The notes: generated from the letters alone by a model not told the origin. A DNA stretch of 64,000 bases from Candidatus Brachybacterium merdavium (GCA_019118275.1 DWZH01000053.1:1-64000); one strand, 5' to 3'; positions 9,058 to 17,908 are shown, counted from the stretch's first letter. A program made the numbers and translations.

Positions 9058-10550
9058 CGCTGCGCCCCCGCAGGCACGCCGCCGGCGGGTCCACCACTGA
9101 CGGACTCGCCTCCGACGGACCGGCCGCCACCGACGGGCTCGCCTTCGTCGCACTCGTCTCCCACGGACCCGCCGCCACCGACGGTTCCGCTGCTCCCCAC
9201 GGACCCGCCTGCGGAGGCACTGTCGTGGCGCGCGCGCAGCGGCACACCCATGGTCTGTGCGATGTCGACGGCCTGGCCGGTCTCCAGGGAGATGTTGCCG
9301 CTGACGCCGACGGAGATGGCGCGCAATCCGTCCAGGTGGTCCGAGGCGCGCCCGAGCGCATCGTCCCCGGGGCCCACGAAGATCTCGTGCAGCATCAACG
9401 CGTCACCGCCGCCGTGCCCGCCCTGGCCGGTGGGGATGTCGATCTCCCGGGCCGGTTCGAAGTGCCGCTGGACCACCAGGCGGTCGCCCCGCTCGCGCAC
9501 CCCCTGGTCGGCGGTGGTGACCTCCTTGGCGCTGGGGTCGACCACCGCGCTGTCGTCGGCGGCGGGGATGACCTCGGCGCGCTCGACGATCTCCAGCTCG
9601 GCCCGTCCGGCGGTGCCGTTGACCGCCACCCGGTAGCCCTCCCAGGGGCTGTGGGCGTTCAGCGCGTAGGTCAGCACCGCACCGCGGTCGTAGTCGACGA
9701 TCGCGGTGAGGTTGTCCTCGGTGGTGATGCCGGTGTCGAACACGGAGCGGTCACGCAGGTAGCCGTCGTGCTGCTCGGCGTCGAGGTACAGGTTCTTCAG
9801 GCGTTCGTCCCCGCGCAGATCCAGCTCGAAGGGGTCGCGGGGACCATCGTGGGTGCCGCGCTCGGGTAGGAGGTCCGCCCCGCGCGCCTCGGCGTTGTCG
9901 CGGCCGTAGAACCGCAGACCGCCGCGGGCGTAGACCCGCTCGGGCACCTGCCCCGTCCACCAGTTGACCAGGTCGAAGTGATGAGAGGACTTGTGGACGA
10001 ACAGCCCGCCGCTGTTGGCCTTGTCGCGATGCCAGCGGCGGAAGTAGTCGGCGCCGTGGGAGGTGTCCAGCACCCACTCGAAGACCACCGAGACCACCTC
10101 GCCGATCTCCCCGGCGGCGATGATCTCCTTCAGAGCGGTGTTGCGCGGGCTGTAGCGGTAGTTGAAGGTCACCAGCACCTGGCGGCCGGTGCGGTCGATG
10201 GCTTCCTGGATGCGTCGGGCGCTGGGGGCATCGATGGTCAGGGGCTTCTCGACGATCACGTCGGCCCCCGCGTCCAGCACGCGCACCACGTGCTCGGCGT
10301 GCAGGCGGTCCGGGGAGGTGACGATCACCCGGTCCACCGCGAGGCGCTCGATGAGCTCCTCGAGCTGCTCGGGCCCGGCCGACTCGGCGTCGGCGAACTG
10401 CTCGAAGCGGCCCCGGTAGTACTCGCGCCGCGCGGGATTGGAGTCGATCAGCGCGACCAGCTGGGCGACGGCGGCGTGGGGACCGGCGATCGCATCGAGG
10501 TACATCTGGGCGCGGTGGCCGGTACCGATGACGGCATAGCGGGTGGTCAT
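9054..10550 (-). CDS. Gfo/Idh/MocA family oxidoreductase with Gly/Ser-rich tail
   Basis: 498 residues. The Rossmann fold has YAVIGTGHRAQMYLD at residues 5-19, the EKP motif is at 101-103, and HKSSHHFDLVNWW at about 186-198 supplies the catalytic-histidine region. This size (about 440 residues) and the YRYSP motif match the glycoside-type subfamily. Residues 442-498 are a low-complexity Gly/Ser/Val tail made of GGSVG-like units, which looks like an added, probably disordered, extension. It is 117 bp downstream of the permease gene and overlaps the second oxidoreductase by 4 bp. The pair may act on the sugar imported by the upstream transporter. Confidence 0.85.
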   Translation of the reverse strand: MTTRYAVIGTGHRAQMYLDAIAGPHAAVAQLVALIDSNPARREYYRGRFEQFADAESAGPEQLEELIERLAVDRVIVTSPDRLHAEHVVRVLDAGADVIVEKPLTIDAPSARRIQEAIDRTGRQVLVTFNYRYSPRNTALKEIIAAGEIGEVVSVVFEWVLDTSHGADYFRRWHRDKANSGGLFVHKSSHHFDLVNWWTGQVPERVYARGGLRFYGRDNAEARGADLLPERGTHDGPRDPFELDLRGDERLKNLYLDAEQHDGYLRDRSVFDTGITTEDNLTAIVDYDRGAVLTYALNAHSPWEGYRVAVNGTAGRAELEIVERAEVIPAADDSAVVDPSAKEVTTADQGVRERGDRLVVQRHFEPAREIDIPTGQGGHGGGDALMLHEIFVGPGDDALGRASDHLDGLRAISVGVSGNISLETGQAVDIAQTMGVPLRARHDSASAGGSVGSSGTVGGGGSVGDECDEGEPVGGGRSVGGESVSGGPAGGVPAGAQR

Positions 10551-10667
10551 GAAGGTCCTTTGTCGAAAGTCGTGAGATCGGGGAATGGAGGGGCCGGGCC
10601 CGGCCCGGGCAGCTGTCGCCGGAACGCTGCTGCCCGGGCCGGCGCGAGTCGCCAGGCTCGTGTCGGG

Positions 10668-11585
10668 CTACTTGATGCCGGTGGTGGCGAAGCCCTTGAC
10701 CAGGAACCGCTGACCGAACAGGAACACCAGGAACAGCGGCACCAGCGAGACCACTGACATGGCGAACATCGCGCCCCAGTTCGAGGCCCCCTGGGTGTCC
10801 AGGAACTGACGCAGCGCCAGCGGCACCGTGAAGTTCTCCGGGGTGGTCAGGTAGATCAGGGATCCGAAGAAGTCGTTCCACATCCACATGAAGGTGAAGA
10901 TGGTGGTGGTCGCAAGCGCCGGCAGCATCAGCGGCAGGATCACCTGGAAGAAGATCCGGAAGTGCCCGGCCCCGTCGATGCGTGCGGCCTCATCCAGCTC
11001 CTTGGGGATACCGCGGATGAACTGGACCATCAGGAACACGAAGAACGCGTCGGTGGCCAGGAACTTCGGCAGGATCAGCGGGAGCATCGTGTTCACCCAG
11101 CCGGTCTGGGAGAACAGGATGTACTGCGGCACGATCACCACGTGGATGGGCAGCATCAGCGTCATCAGCATCAGCGCGAAGGCGATGTTGCGGCCCCAGA
11201 ACCGCAGCCGTGCGAAGGCGTAGGCGGTCAGGGAGCAGGCCACCAGGTTCCCGATCACGCAGCCCAGCACCAGCAGGGTGGAGTTCATCAGGTAGTGCGA
11301 GAACGGGTGGGCCAGCGCGTTCCAGCCCGAGACGAAGTTCTCGGTGTTGAAGCTCAGCGGCCACAAGCTGGGATTGCGGAAGATCTCGTCGTTGGGCCGC
11401 AGCGAGGAGACCACCATCCACAGCAGCGGATATATCATCGCCAGGCTCGCTGCCACCATGACCACATGCTTCAGGGTGCGTCGCACCAGCCGGCGGGGCC
11501 GGGGCTTGGGGGTGACGATGGTGCGGGCCGGGCCGGCCGAGAGCTCGGCGGGGTCCGCGGCGGGGCGGCTGTGGAGATCAGTCAT
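10668..11585 (-). CDS. Carbohydrate ABC transporter permease (MalG type)
   Basis: 305 residues with six predicted membrane helices. The EAA-type cytoplasmic loop reads KELDEAARIDGAGHFRIFF, where the permease contacts the ATPase. It overlaps the MalF-type permease gene by 8 bp, so the pair is translationally coupled. No ATPase gene is in the operon; carbohydrate importers of this class in actinobacteria commonly borrow a shared MsiK-type ATPase. The 5' end begins with a hydrophilic stretch of about 35 residues before the first helix, usual for the family. Confidence 0.92.
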   Translation of the reverse strand: MTDLHSRPAADPAELSAGPARTIVTPKPRPRRLVRRTLKHVVMVAASLAMIYPLLWMVVSSLRPNDEIFRNPSLWPLSFNTENFVSGWNALAHPFSHYLMNSTLLVLGCVIGNLVACSLTAYAFARLRFWGRNIAFALMLMTLMLPIHVVIVPQYILFSQTGWVNTMLPLILPKFLATDAFFVFLMVQFIRGIPKELDEAARIDGAGHFRIFFQVILPLMLPALATTTIFTFMWMWNDFFGSLIYLTTPENFTVPLALRQFLDTQGASNWGAMFAMSVVSLVPLFLVFLFGQRFLVKGFATTGIK

Positions 11586-12516
11586 CGTAGAACACCCAGA
11601 ACTTGGAGACGAAGAAGTTGATGGCCGTGAAGATCGCGACGATGATCAGCAGCAACCACGCCATCGCCGAGGCGTAACCCATGTCGAACTGGGCGAAGCC
11701 CTTCTGGTACAGGTACAGCGTGAAGAACATCGTCGAGTCCGAGGGGCCGCCGGTGCCCCCGGAGACCACGAACGCCTGGGTGAAGGTCTGGAACGAGTTG
11801 ATGATCTGCAGGACCACGTTGAAGAATATGATCGGGGTCAGCAGCGGGATGGTGATCGTGAAGAACTGCTTCACCTTCGAGGCCCCGTCGACCGAGGCAG
11901 CCTCGTAGTACATCTGCGGGATCTGCCGCAGCCCGGCCAGGAAGATGATCATCGGCGACCCGAACGTCCACACGTTCAGCAGGATCAGGGTGCCCAGGGC
12001 CGTGTCGGGGTTGGAGACCCAGCCGGGCATCCCGGTGAAGCCCAGCGCCCCCAGCAGCTGGTTGACCAGACCGTTGGCACCGAACATCTGGCGCCACAGG
12101 ATGGCGATGGCCACCGAGGCGCCCAGCAGCGAGGGCAGGTAGAACACCGAGCGGTAGAAGGCCAGTCCCCTCATGCCCTGGTTCAGCACCACCGCCAGCG
12201 CCAGCGCCACGATCAGCTGCAGCGGTGTCCCGAGGAACACGTAGATGAACGTGACCACCAGCGAGTTGTGCAGGCGGGTGTCGGCGATCATCTCCCGGAT
12301 GTTGTCCAGTCCGACGAACTCCGGCGGCGCCAGCAGACTGTAATCGGTGAACGCCAGGCCCAGCGAGGCGATCATCGGCAGCAGCGTGATGCCCAGGAAT
12401 CCCAGCAGCCAGGGCGTCATGAACACCAGCCCGGCCTTGTTGTCGGGGTGCTTCTCCTTCGCGCCGCCTCGCTTGCGGCGCGAGGCCATCTCTACAAGTT
12501 CTCCGACAGCACTCAT
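11578..12516 (-). CDS. Carbohydrate ABC transporter permease (MalF type)
   Basis: 312 residues with six predicted membrane helices and the loop EAASVDGASKVKQFFTITIP for ATPase docking. It is the first permease of the importer and follows the binding-protein gene by 92 bp. An AGGAGGGAGAG purine run precedes the ATG. With the MalG-type partner it should form the membrane channel of a sugar or oligosaccharide importer. Confidence 0.92.
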   Translation of the reverse strand: MSAVGELVEMASRRKRGGAKEKHPDNKAGLVFMTPWLLGFLGITLLPMIASLGLAFTDYSLLAPPEFVGLDNIREMIADTRLHNSLVVTFIYVFLGTPLQLIVALALAVVLNQGMRGLAFYRSVFYLPSLLGASVAIAILWRQMFGANGLVNQLLGALGFTGMPGWVSNPDTALGTLILLNVWTFGSPMIIFLAGLRQIPQMYYEAASVDGASKVKQFFTITIPLLTPIIFFNVVLQIINSFQTFTQAFVVSGGTGGPSDSTMFFTLYLYQKGFAQFDMGYASAMAWLLLIIVAIFTAINFFVSKFWVFYDD

Positions 12517-12608
12517 GCGGTCTCTCCCTCCTCCGGTCCTGGGCGACGCGGGCGCGGGAAGGGCGTCCTCCCGCGCCCGCGTCGTCGCTCAGGTACGTGC
12601 TGTTCGGC

Positions 12609-13907
12609 TCAGCTCAGGGCCGCGTCCAGATCGTCGACCAGGCGCTGTCCGGCCTCCTCGGGCGTGATGCGACCGAAGAGCATGTCCTCGCCGGCACGGG
12701 TGAGGATGTCCTCGAACTCGCCGCCGCCCTGCGGGGTGATCTCGGGGGGTGGGCCCAGCTCGTCCTCGATGGCCTCGAGGTAGTCGACCGCCATCAAGTT
12801 GGCGTCGTCGAGGTCCGGGGTGATGGCCTCGCGCACGGTCAGGTTGCCGGGCACGCCACGCTCGATGGACAGGATCTCCCCGGCATCGGGGGAGTTGACC
12901 AGGAAGTCCACGAAGGCCAGCGCGGCATCGGGGTCCTGGGCGCTGGCCGAGATCGACCAGTACATGGAGGCCTTGTACCACAGCTGGGCATCGGCGGCGG
13001 AGCCGGTCATCGAGGGCGGGCGCAGCACCGTGATGCCGCCCGGCACGGCGGCGTCGTGGGCGACCACCTGGTTGGACCAGGCGACGGTGATGCCGATGCG
13101 GTCGGTGGCGAACAGGGACTGGTCCAGTGACTGGGCCGCATCCTCCACCGAGGTGGAGGCGTCCGGTCCAGCGCCGGTGTCCTCGATGCGCTGGGCGTAT
13201 TCCATCAGGGAGGTGGCGGCCTCGGCGTCGAAGCCGACGCCGCCGTCCCGGTACTGGTCCTGCCCCAGCTGCCGCATCCATACCTGGAACAACGCCTGGA
13301 TCGTGGCCATCTGGGTCATGCCATAGGTGCCGTCCTCGGTGTTCTCGGAGATCTCCGTGGCGATGTCGATCAGATCGTCCCAGGTCCAGGTGGTGTCGTC
13401 GGGGAGCTCCACCCCGGCTTCCTCGAACACGGCGGGGTTGACCAGGAAGACCGCGGCGTTGAGCCCGGCGTTGATCGCCATCAGGCCTTCATCGGCGAGC
13501 TCGCCGACCTCGACCGCGCCCTCGGCGAAGTCGGAGGTGTCCAGCCCGGCCTCGGCCAGATCCAGCAGGGCACCCCGGCCGCCGTACTCGCTGATGTACT
13601 TCTCGTCCATCTGGATGACGTCGGGCAGGTCGCCGCCCGCGGTCTGGGTGGCCAGCTTGTCCCAGTAGCCGTTCCACTCCCCCGGTTCTGTGGAGATGGT
13701 GACCGAGTCGTCGACCTCCGCATAGGCCTCGACGACCTGCTCTGTCATCTCGTCCCGTGTGGGGTTGCCCCACCAGGCCAGGCGGATGGCGGAGGAGCCG
13801 GACCCCTCCTCGGCGCCCCCACCGCCGGCGTTGGGGCCGCAGGAGGCCAGGGCCGCGGCGCCGGGGACAGCGAGCCCCAGGGCGAGTGCGTGTCGTCGAT
13901 TGATCAT
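12609..13907 (-). CDS. Extracellular sugar-binding lipoprotein of ABC importer
   Basis: 432 residues. The N-terminus MINRRHALAL...LASC is a twin-arginine/lipoprotein signal with the lipid-attached cysteine at residue 23. A family 1 solute-binding fold follows (WDKLATQTAGGDLPDVIQMD). It is the first gene of the reverse-strand operon. The start is the ATG that gives the signal peptide; the frame open upstream lacks one. It is clearly paralogous to the divergent forward-strand binding protein at 14471, sharing the GYWDKLATQTAGGD block and the GPN residues after the lipobox cysteine. Ligand unknown; the downstream epimerase and oxidoreductases point to a sugar acid or glycoside. Confidence 0.9.
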   Translation of the reverse strand: MINRRHALALGLAVPGAAALASCGPNAGGGGAEEGSGSSAIRLAWWGNPTRDEMTEQVVEAYAEVDDSVTISTEPGEWNGYWDKLATQTAGGDLPDVIQMDEKYISEYGGRGALLDLAEAGLDTSDFAEGAVEVGELADEGLMAINAGLNAAVFLVNPAVFEEAGVELPDDTTWTWDDLIDIATEISENTEDGTYGMTQMATIQALFQVWMRQLGQDQYRDGGVGFDAEAATSLMEYAQRIEDTGAGPDASTSVEDAAQSLDQSLFATDRIGITVAWSNQVVAHDAAVPGGITVLRPPSMTGSAADAQLWYKASMYWSISASAQDPDAALAFVDFLVNSPDAGEILSIERGVPGNLTVREAITPDLDDANLMAVDYLEAIEDELGPPPEITPQGGGEFEDILTRAGEDMLFGRITPEEAGQRLVDDLDAALS

Positions 13908-14080
13908 GAGATCTCCTTCGATCGGGCCAGTGGGGTGCCGACCAGCGGCACGGAGCTGTGTTGCACGAGGGCCGCCGCGGCCATCGCTGAGCGGACGTGC
14001 ACCGGACCCGGACCCTGGTGCGGTCCCGGCCAGCTGCGTCACGGGGACCGGCGGTCAGCCGGATCCGTGACCAGATCGTG

Positions 14081-14094
14081 ATGAAAGGTTTCAT
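14081..14094. promoter_or_regulatory. LacI-type operator candidate
   Basis: ATGAAAGGTTTCAT is a 14-bp inverted repeat with 6-bp perfect arms. It lies 174 bp upstream of the reverse-strand binding-protein start, downstream of that operon's candidate promoter. It resembles sugar-repressor operators and could bind one of the two LacI proteins encoded at 3.8-6.0 kb. Confidence 0.5.
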
Positions 14095-14168
14095 ACGCCA
14101 CCCGTCCACACCCCGGGCAGACGGTCTTCAGGGGCTCTCGCCTGGGATGGCGGATGGATCGACTCTAG

Positions 14169-14195
14169 GAAAGCGCTTCACTGGAGGATTGTCAA
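14169..14195 (-). promoter_or_regulatory. Reverse promoter with embedded LacI-type operator
   Basis: On the reverse strand TTGACA (14195-14190) is followed by GAAGCGCTTTC, whose AAGCGCTT core is a perfect palindrome (14171-14178) of the LacI/CcpA operator type. Candidate -10 hexamers are TTTCCT at a 17-bp spacing or TAGAGT at 22 bp. A repressor bound here would cover the promoter of the importer-oxidoreductase-epimerase operon. Confidence 0.55.
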
Positions 14196-14333
14196 CCGAA
14201 GCGTGCAAAATTGCTGTAATGAACTGCAATTGCGCTGGTCGGCGGCCCAGGAGCCTGCGGATCGGGCGCTGCAGCCATGCCTGCGACCGACAGGCCCGCA
14301 CCGGAGGTGGGCACCCGGGCGCGGGTGGTGGCC

Positions 14334-14363
14334 TTGTCCGCCGCTCACGCACCTGCTTAGTAT
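14334..14363 (+). promoter_or_regulatory. Candidate forward promoter for the second binding protein
   Basis: TTGTCC (14334-14339), an 18-bp spacer and TAGTAT (14358-14363). Transcription from here would leave a leader of about 100 nt before the ATG at 14471. Confidence 0.4.
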
Positions 14364-14470
14364 GAGACCACAACAAACCGCCTCTTGTCGCTGTTGACAG
14401 GCGCTTCTGCCCGGCCGAAAAGCGCGCTCACGTTCCGCAGGGCGGCCTCTTACGTCACGAAGGATCATCG

Positions 14471-15778
14471 ATGATCAGCCGACGCCACACCCTCGCCCTG
14501 TTCGCCGCCGCCGGCTCCGTGCCCGTTGTGTCCGCGCTTGCATCATGCGGCCCCAATACCGCCGATTCCGAGCAGAGCGGAGAGGTGCGGATCTACTGGT
14601 GGGGCGGCGACCTGCGCAACACCCTCACCCGGGAGGCGCTCGACCTGTTCGAGGAGGGTCAGCACGATGTCACCGTTGCGGCCGAGTACAGCGAATGGAC
14701 CGGGTACTGGGACAAGCTCGCCACCCAGACCGCCGGCGGGGACGCCCCCGACGTCATCCAGATGGACGAGGCCTACATCGACTCCTATGGCACCCGGGGC
14801 TCGCTGCTGGACCTCGAGACCGTCTCCGAGCTGGACCTCAGCGCGATGGACGAGGCGGTGCTGGACACCGGCCGGCTGGCCGACGGCACGCTGGTGGGGG
14901 CCCCGCTGGGGATCGGCATCTTCTCGGTGGGAGTGAACACCGCGCTCCTGGAACAGGCCGGGATCGAGCTGCCCGATGACACCTCCTGGACCTGGGAGGA
15001 GCTGTCGGAGCTGAGCCAGCAGGTGGGCGAGTGGGCGGACGAGGCCGGGGAGGACGTGGTGGGGCTGGACTTCTTCGGCACCAGCGCGGCCGAATTGGGG
15101 GCCTGGGCCCGCCAGAGCGGCGAGCAGCTGTTCCCTCGCGAGGACGAGCAGCTGATCTCGCAGGAGACCATCGTGGACTTCCTCGAGTACTCGAAGGCGC
15201 TGGTGGACGACGGGGCGACCCCCGGGCCCTCCGAGCAGATCGAGGACTTCGGCGCCGGCGTGGAACAGGGGCGCTTCGGCACCGGCCGTGCCGCCTTCCA
15301 CTTCCAGTTCCACACCCAGATCCAGACCTTCCAGGCCGCCTCCGGGGAGCCGATGCAGCTGCTGCGCCTGCCGGCCCTGACCAGCGGCGACCACCAGATG
15401 GTCAACAAGGCCTCGATGTACTGGTCGATCTCGGCCGAGACCCCGCAGGCCGAGGCCTCGGCCACCCTCGTCGATTTCCTGCTGCGCGATCCCGAGGCCG
15501 CCAAGGTGCTCAAGATCGAGCGCGGGGTCACGGCGTTCCCCGAGCTGCAGGACGACATCGGCACGGTGCTGACCGACGAGGAGATGATCTCGCTGGACTT
15601 CGCCCGTGACCTGCAGTCCGAGGTGGTCCGCCCGCCGCTGGTGACTCCGGCCTCCGGCGTGGGGTTCGGCGATGAGCTCAGCCGACTGTCGGAGGAGTCC
15701 CTGTTCGGCAATCGCACCCCGGAGGACGCCGCCGCGGAGATCCTGTCCGTCCTGGAAAGCATGCAGCCCGACGCCTGA
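14471..15778 (+). CDS. Extracellular sugar-binding lipoprotein (orphan paralogue)
   Basis: 435 residues. MISRRHTLAL...LASC gives a twin-arginine/lipobox signal with cysteine 26. The family 1 solute-binding fold is close to that of the divergent protein at 12609, with a shared GYWDKLATQTAGGD segment and a common SMYWSIS motif. No permease or ATPase gene follows; the next gene is a predicted glycosidase whose start overlaps this stop (TGATG). It may feed the permeases across the divergent region with a second ligand, or act with an importer elsewhere. Confidence 0.88.
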   Translation: MISRRHTLALFAAAGSVPVVSALASCGPNTADSEQSGEVRIYWWGGDLRNTLTREALDLFEEGQHDVTVAAEYSEWTGYWDKLATQTAGGDAPDVIQMDEAYIDSYGTRGSLLDLETVSELDLSAMDEAVLDTGRLADGTLVGAPLGIGIFSVGVNTALLEQAGIELPDDTSWTWEELSELSQQVGEWADEAGEDVVGLDFFGTSAAELGAWARQSGEQLFPREDEQLISQETIVDFLEYSKALVDDGATPGPSEQIEDFGAGVEQGRFGTGRAAFHFQFHTQIQTFQAASGEPMQLLRLPALTSGDHQMVNKASMYWSISAETPQAEASATLVDFLLRDPEAAKVLKIERGVTAFPELQDDIGTVLTDEEMISLDFARDLQSEVVRPPLVTPASGVGFGDELSRLSEESLFGNRTPEDAAAEILSVLESMQPDA

Positions 15779-17847
15779 TGGACCGTCGCACCGTCGTCGA
15801 CCGCCACAGCCCGGCGCTGAGCGGGGCCGACGACGCGGTGCTGTCGGTGGGCAACGGATCCTTCGCGGCGGGTGTGGACCGCACCGGCACCCAGACCTTC
15901 ACCGGGCCCGGTCACGCCGAGACCCGGATCAACACCCTGGCCGAGTGGGGCTGGCACACGGAGCCGACGCCACCACCGGCGACCTGGGAGAGCCTGCTGC
16001 GGCCCTACCGCACCCCGCGTGGCGAGGCCCTGTACATGGACCTCCCCGGTGGGACCGAGGATCCGGGCGAGGGAGCGGCCTGGTTCCGGTCGAACCCGCA
16101 CAAGGTCTCCCTGCTGCGCTTCTACCTGGTGGACCCGAGCACCGGTCAGGCACCCCGGGCCGAGGAGATCACGGGCGCCCGGCAGCAGCTGGACCTGTGG
16201 ACCGGCACCATCAGCTCCAGCTTCCGCTTCCGCGGACGCGAATGCCGGGTGGTCACGACCGCCGGTCCCGAACAGGCGGTGCTCGCCCTCCAGCTCACGA
16301 CCCCGGGACTGGATCTCGGGTTGGAATTCCTCTACGGCACACGGGCCTGGCACCGAACAGCCGACTGGGCCCGCACGGATGCCCATACGACCCGGTTCGA
16401 AGGCGGATGGATCCGGCGTCGGATGGACGATCTGTCCTATGACGTGGAGGTCTCCGGAGCGGTCCCCGAGCAGCTCGGACCGCACCGGGCGGCCCTGCCG
16501 GTGCCGGAGCCAGGCGGGCTGTTGGACGTGGCGCTGACCCTGGTGCCCCGCCGAGCCCCGCAGCTCTCCCTGCCGGCCGGGGCAGCCGCCTCCCCCGCCG
16601 CAGGCCCCGCTCCCTCCAGGAGCGTGGACGGTCCGGGGGCGGCGGCCGTGGTCCGGGAACGTTCAGCACGCTTCTGGGCCGAACACTGGCAGACCACCGC
16701 CGCAATCGATCTGGGGGCGGCCGACGATCCGCGCGCCGAGGAGATCGAACGGCGCACCGTCCTGTCCCGCTATCTCCAGCGCGTGCACGCCGCCGGGCAC
16801 CTGCCGCCGGCAGAGACCGGGCTGCTGGCGAACTCCTGGCGCGGCAAGTTCCACCTGGAGATGCACTGGTGGCACGCAGCCCACTTCGCACTCTGGGGGG
16901 ACGGTGCCTCCCTGCGGCGTGACCTCGCCTTCTACACCGCTGCCCTCCCCCTCGCCCGCGAGACCGCGGCGCGCCAGGGCTGCCGGGGCGCCCGATGGCC
17001 CAAACAGATCGGACCCGATCTGCGCGAGTCCCCCAGCGACATCGGGCCGTTCCTGATCTGGCAGCAACCCCACCCGATCCATCTGGCGGAGCTGGCCCGC
17101 CGCGCCCAGGCGGATCCGCAGCACGTCGACCCGGCGTCGGCCGAGATCGTCGAGCAGAGCGCCCTGTTCCTGGTCGATTCCCTGCGGTGGGACGAGGGCC
17201 GCCTGGGGATCGGACCACCGGTGATCGGAGCCCAGGAGCGGCATGTCGGCGACCGGGCCCACCTCCGCGACCCCTCCTTCGAGCTGGCCTACATCACCTG
17301 GGCACTGCGGATCGCCGACGCCTGGCGCCACCGCCGGGGAGCACCCGACGCCGGGCGGCTGACCGCCCTGGCAGACCGGATCCACTCCCCCATGACCGCC
17401 GACGGCATCCTGTCCACCTTCCGGGAAGGCCCGGCGATGTCGCGCTCGGACCATCCCTCCCATCTGCTGGCCTACGGGATGGTGCCGCCCGCCACGGGCA
17501 CGATCCCGCCGCAGGCGGCCTCGGCCGCGCTGGACGATGTCCTGGCCGGTTGGGACTGGGAGAGCACCTGGGGCTGGGACTACCCGGCGCTGGCGATGAC
17601 CGCTGCGCGGCTGCAGCGCCCGGACACCGCGGTGGAGGCGCTGCTGCGTCCGACCACGAAGAACCGCGTCGATGCCGCCGGGCACTTCGTGCAGACCCCG
17701 CGGCTTCCCGCCTACCTTCCCGGCAACGGCGGCACCCTGATCGCAGTGGCGCTGATGACGGCCGGATGGGACAGCGGACCGCCCGCGCCAGGGCTGCCCG
17801 CTCGGTTCGGCGTGCGCCATGAGGGCCTGCTCCCGCTGCCGGCTTAG
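15778..17847 (+). CDS. Predicted six-hairpin glycosidase (GH65/GH95-like fold)
   Basis: 689 residues, cytoplasmic (no signal peptide). The N-terminal 280 residues look like the beta-sandwich of clan GH-L-like enzymes (VLSVGNGSFAAGVDRTGTQT). The C-terminal part looks like an (alpha/alpha)6 barrel with NSWRGKFHLEMHWWHAAHFA near residue 345 and YLPGNGGTLIAVALM near the end. The glutamate of HLEMHWWH is a candidate catalytic acid. The start overlaps the binding-protein stop, so imported glycoside and enzyme are matched. I cannot place it in a numbered GH family with certainty; an inverting glycosidase or phosphorylase is possible. Confidence 0.6.
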   Translation: MDRRTVVDRHSPALSGADDAVLSVGNGSFAAGVDRTGTQTFTGPGHAETRINTLAEWGWHTEPTPPPATWESLLRPYRTPRGEALYMDLPGGTEDPGEGAAWFRSNPHKVSLLRFYLVDPSTGQAPRAEEITGARQQLDLWTGTISSSFRFRGRECRVVTTAGPEQAVLALQLTTPGLDLGLEFLYGTRAWHRTADWARTDAHTTRFEGGWIRRRMDDLSYDVEVSGAVPEQLGPHRAALPVPEPGGLLDVALTLVPRRAPQLSLPAGAAASPAAGPAPSRSVDGPGAAAVVRERSARFWAEHWQTTAAIDLGAADDPRAEEIERRTVLSRYLQRVHAAGHLPPAETGLLANSWRGKFHLEMHWWHAAHFALWGDGASLRRDLAFYTAALPLARETAARQGCRGARWPKQIGPDLRESPSDIGPFLIWQQPHPIHLAELARRAQADPQHVDPASAEIVEQSALFLVDSLRWDEGRLGIGPPVIGAQERHVGDRAHLRDPSFELAYITWALRIADAWRHRRGAPDAGRLTALADRIHSPMTADGILSTFREGPAMSRSDHPSHLLAYGMVPPATGTIPPQAASAALDDVLAGWDWESTWGWDYPALAMTAARLQRPDTAVEALLRPTTKNRVDAAGHFVQTPRLPAYLPGNGGTLIAVALMTAGWDSGPPAPGLPARFGVRHEGLLPLPA

Positions 17848-17896
17848 CAGGGAGGGGACAAGGGGCGGAGCGCGACTGCGCCGTCCCACCGGCGCC

Positions 17897-17908
17897 TACG
17901 CTGGAGCG
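17897..17908 (+). promoter_or_regulatory. Leaderless promoter -10 of the sirtuin gene
   Basis: TACGCT (17897-17902) is followed after 6 nt by the GTG at 17909. That is the arrangement of an actinobacterial leaderless transcript. No ribosome-binding site with suitable spacing lies upstream of the GTG. Confidence 0.55.

Larger units (their letters stand above)
13908..14470. promoter_or_regulatory. Divergent control region between two sugar-import operons
   Basis: 563 bp separating the two paralogous binding-protein genes, with no gene inside. It has lower G+C patches than its surroundings. It contains two LacI-type palindromes, a reverse-facing TTGACA and a forward-facing promoter candidate, each listed separately. 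A second TTGACA stands at 14394-14399 facing forward, but without a good -10. Confidence 0.6.

Noticed and set aside
7829..9361. Upstream extension of the epimerase-like gene to a 989-residue protein
   Set aside because: The extension is antisense-frame sequence within the adjacent oxidoreductase genes, with Arg/Pro-rich content; the ATG at 7828 forms the ATGA junction.
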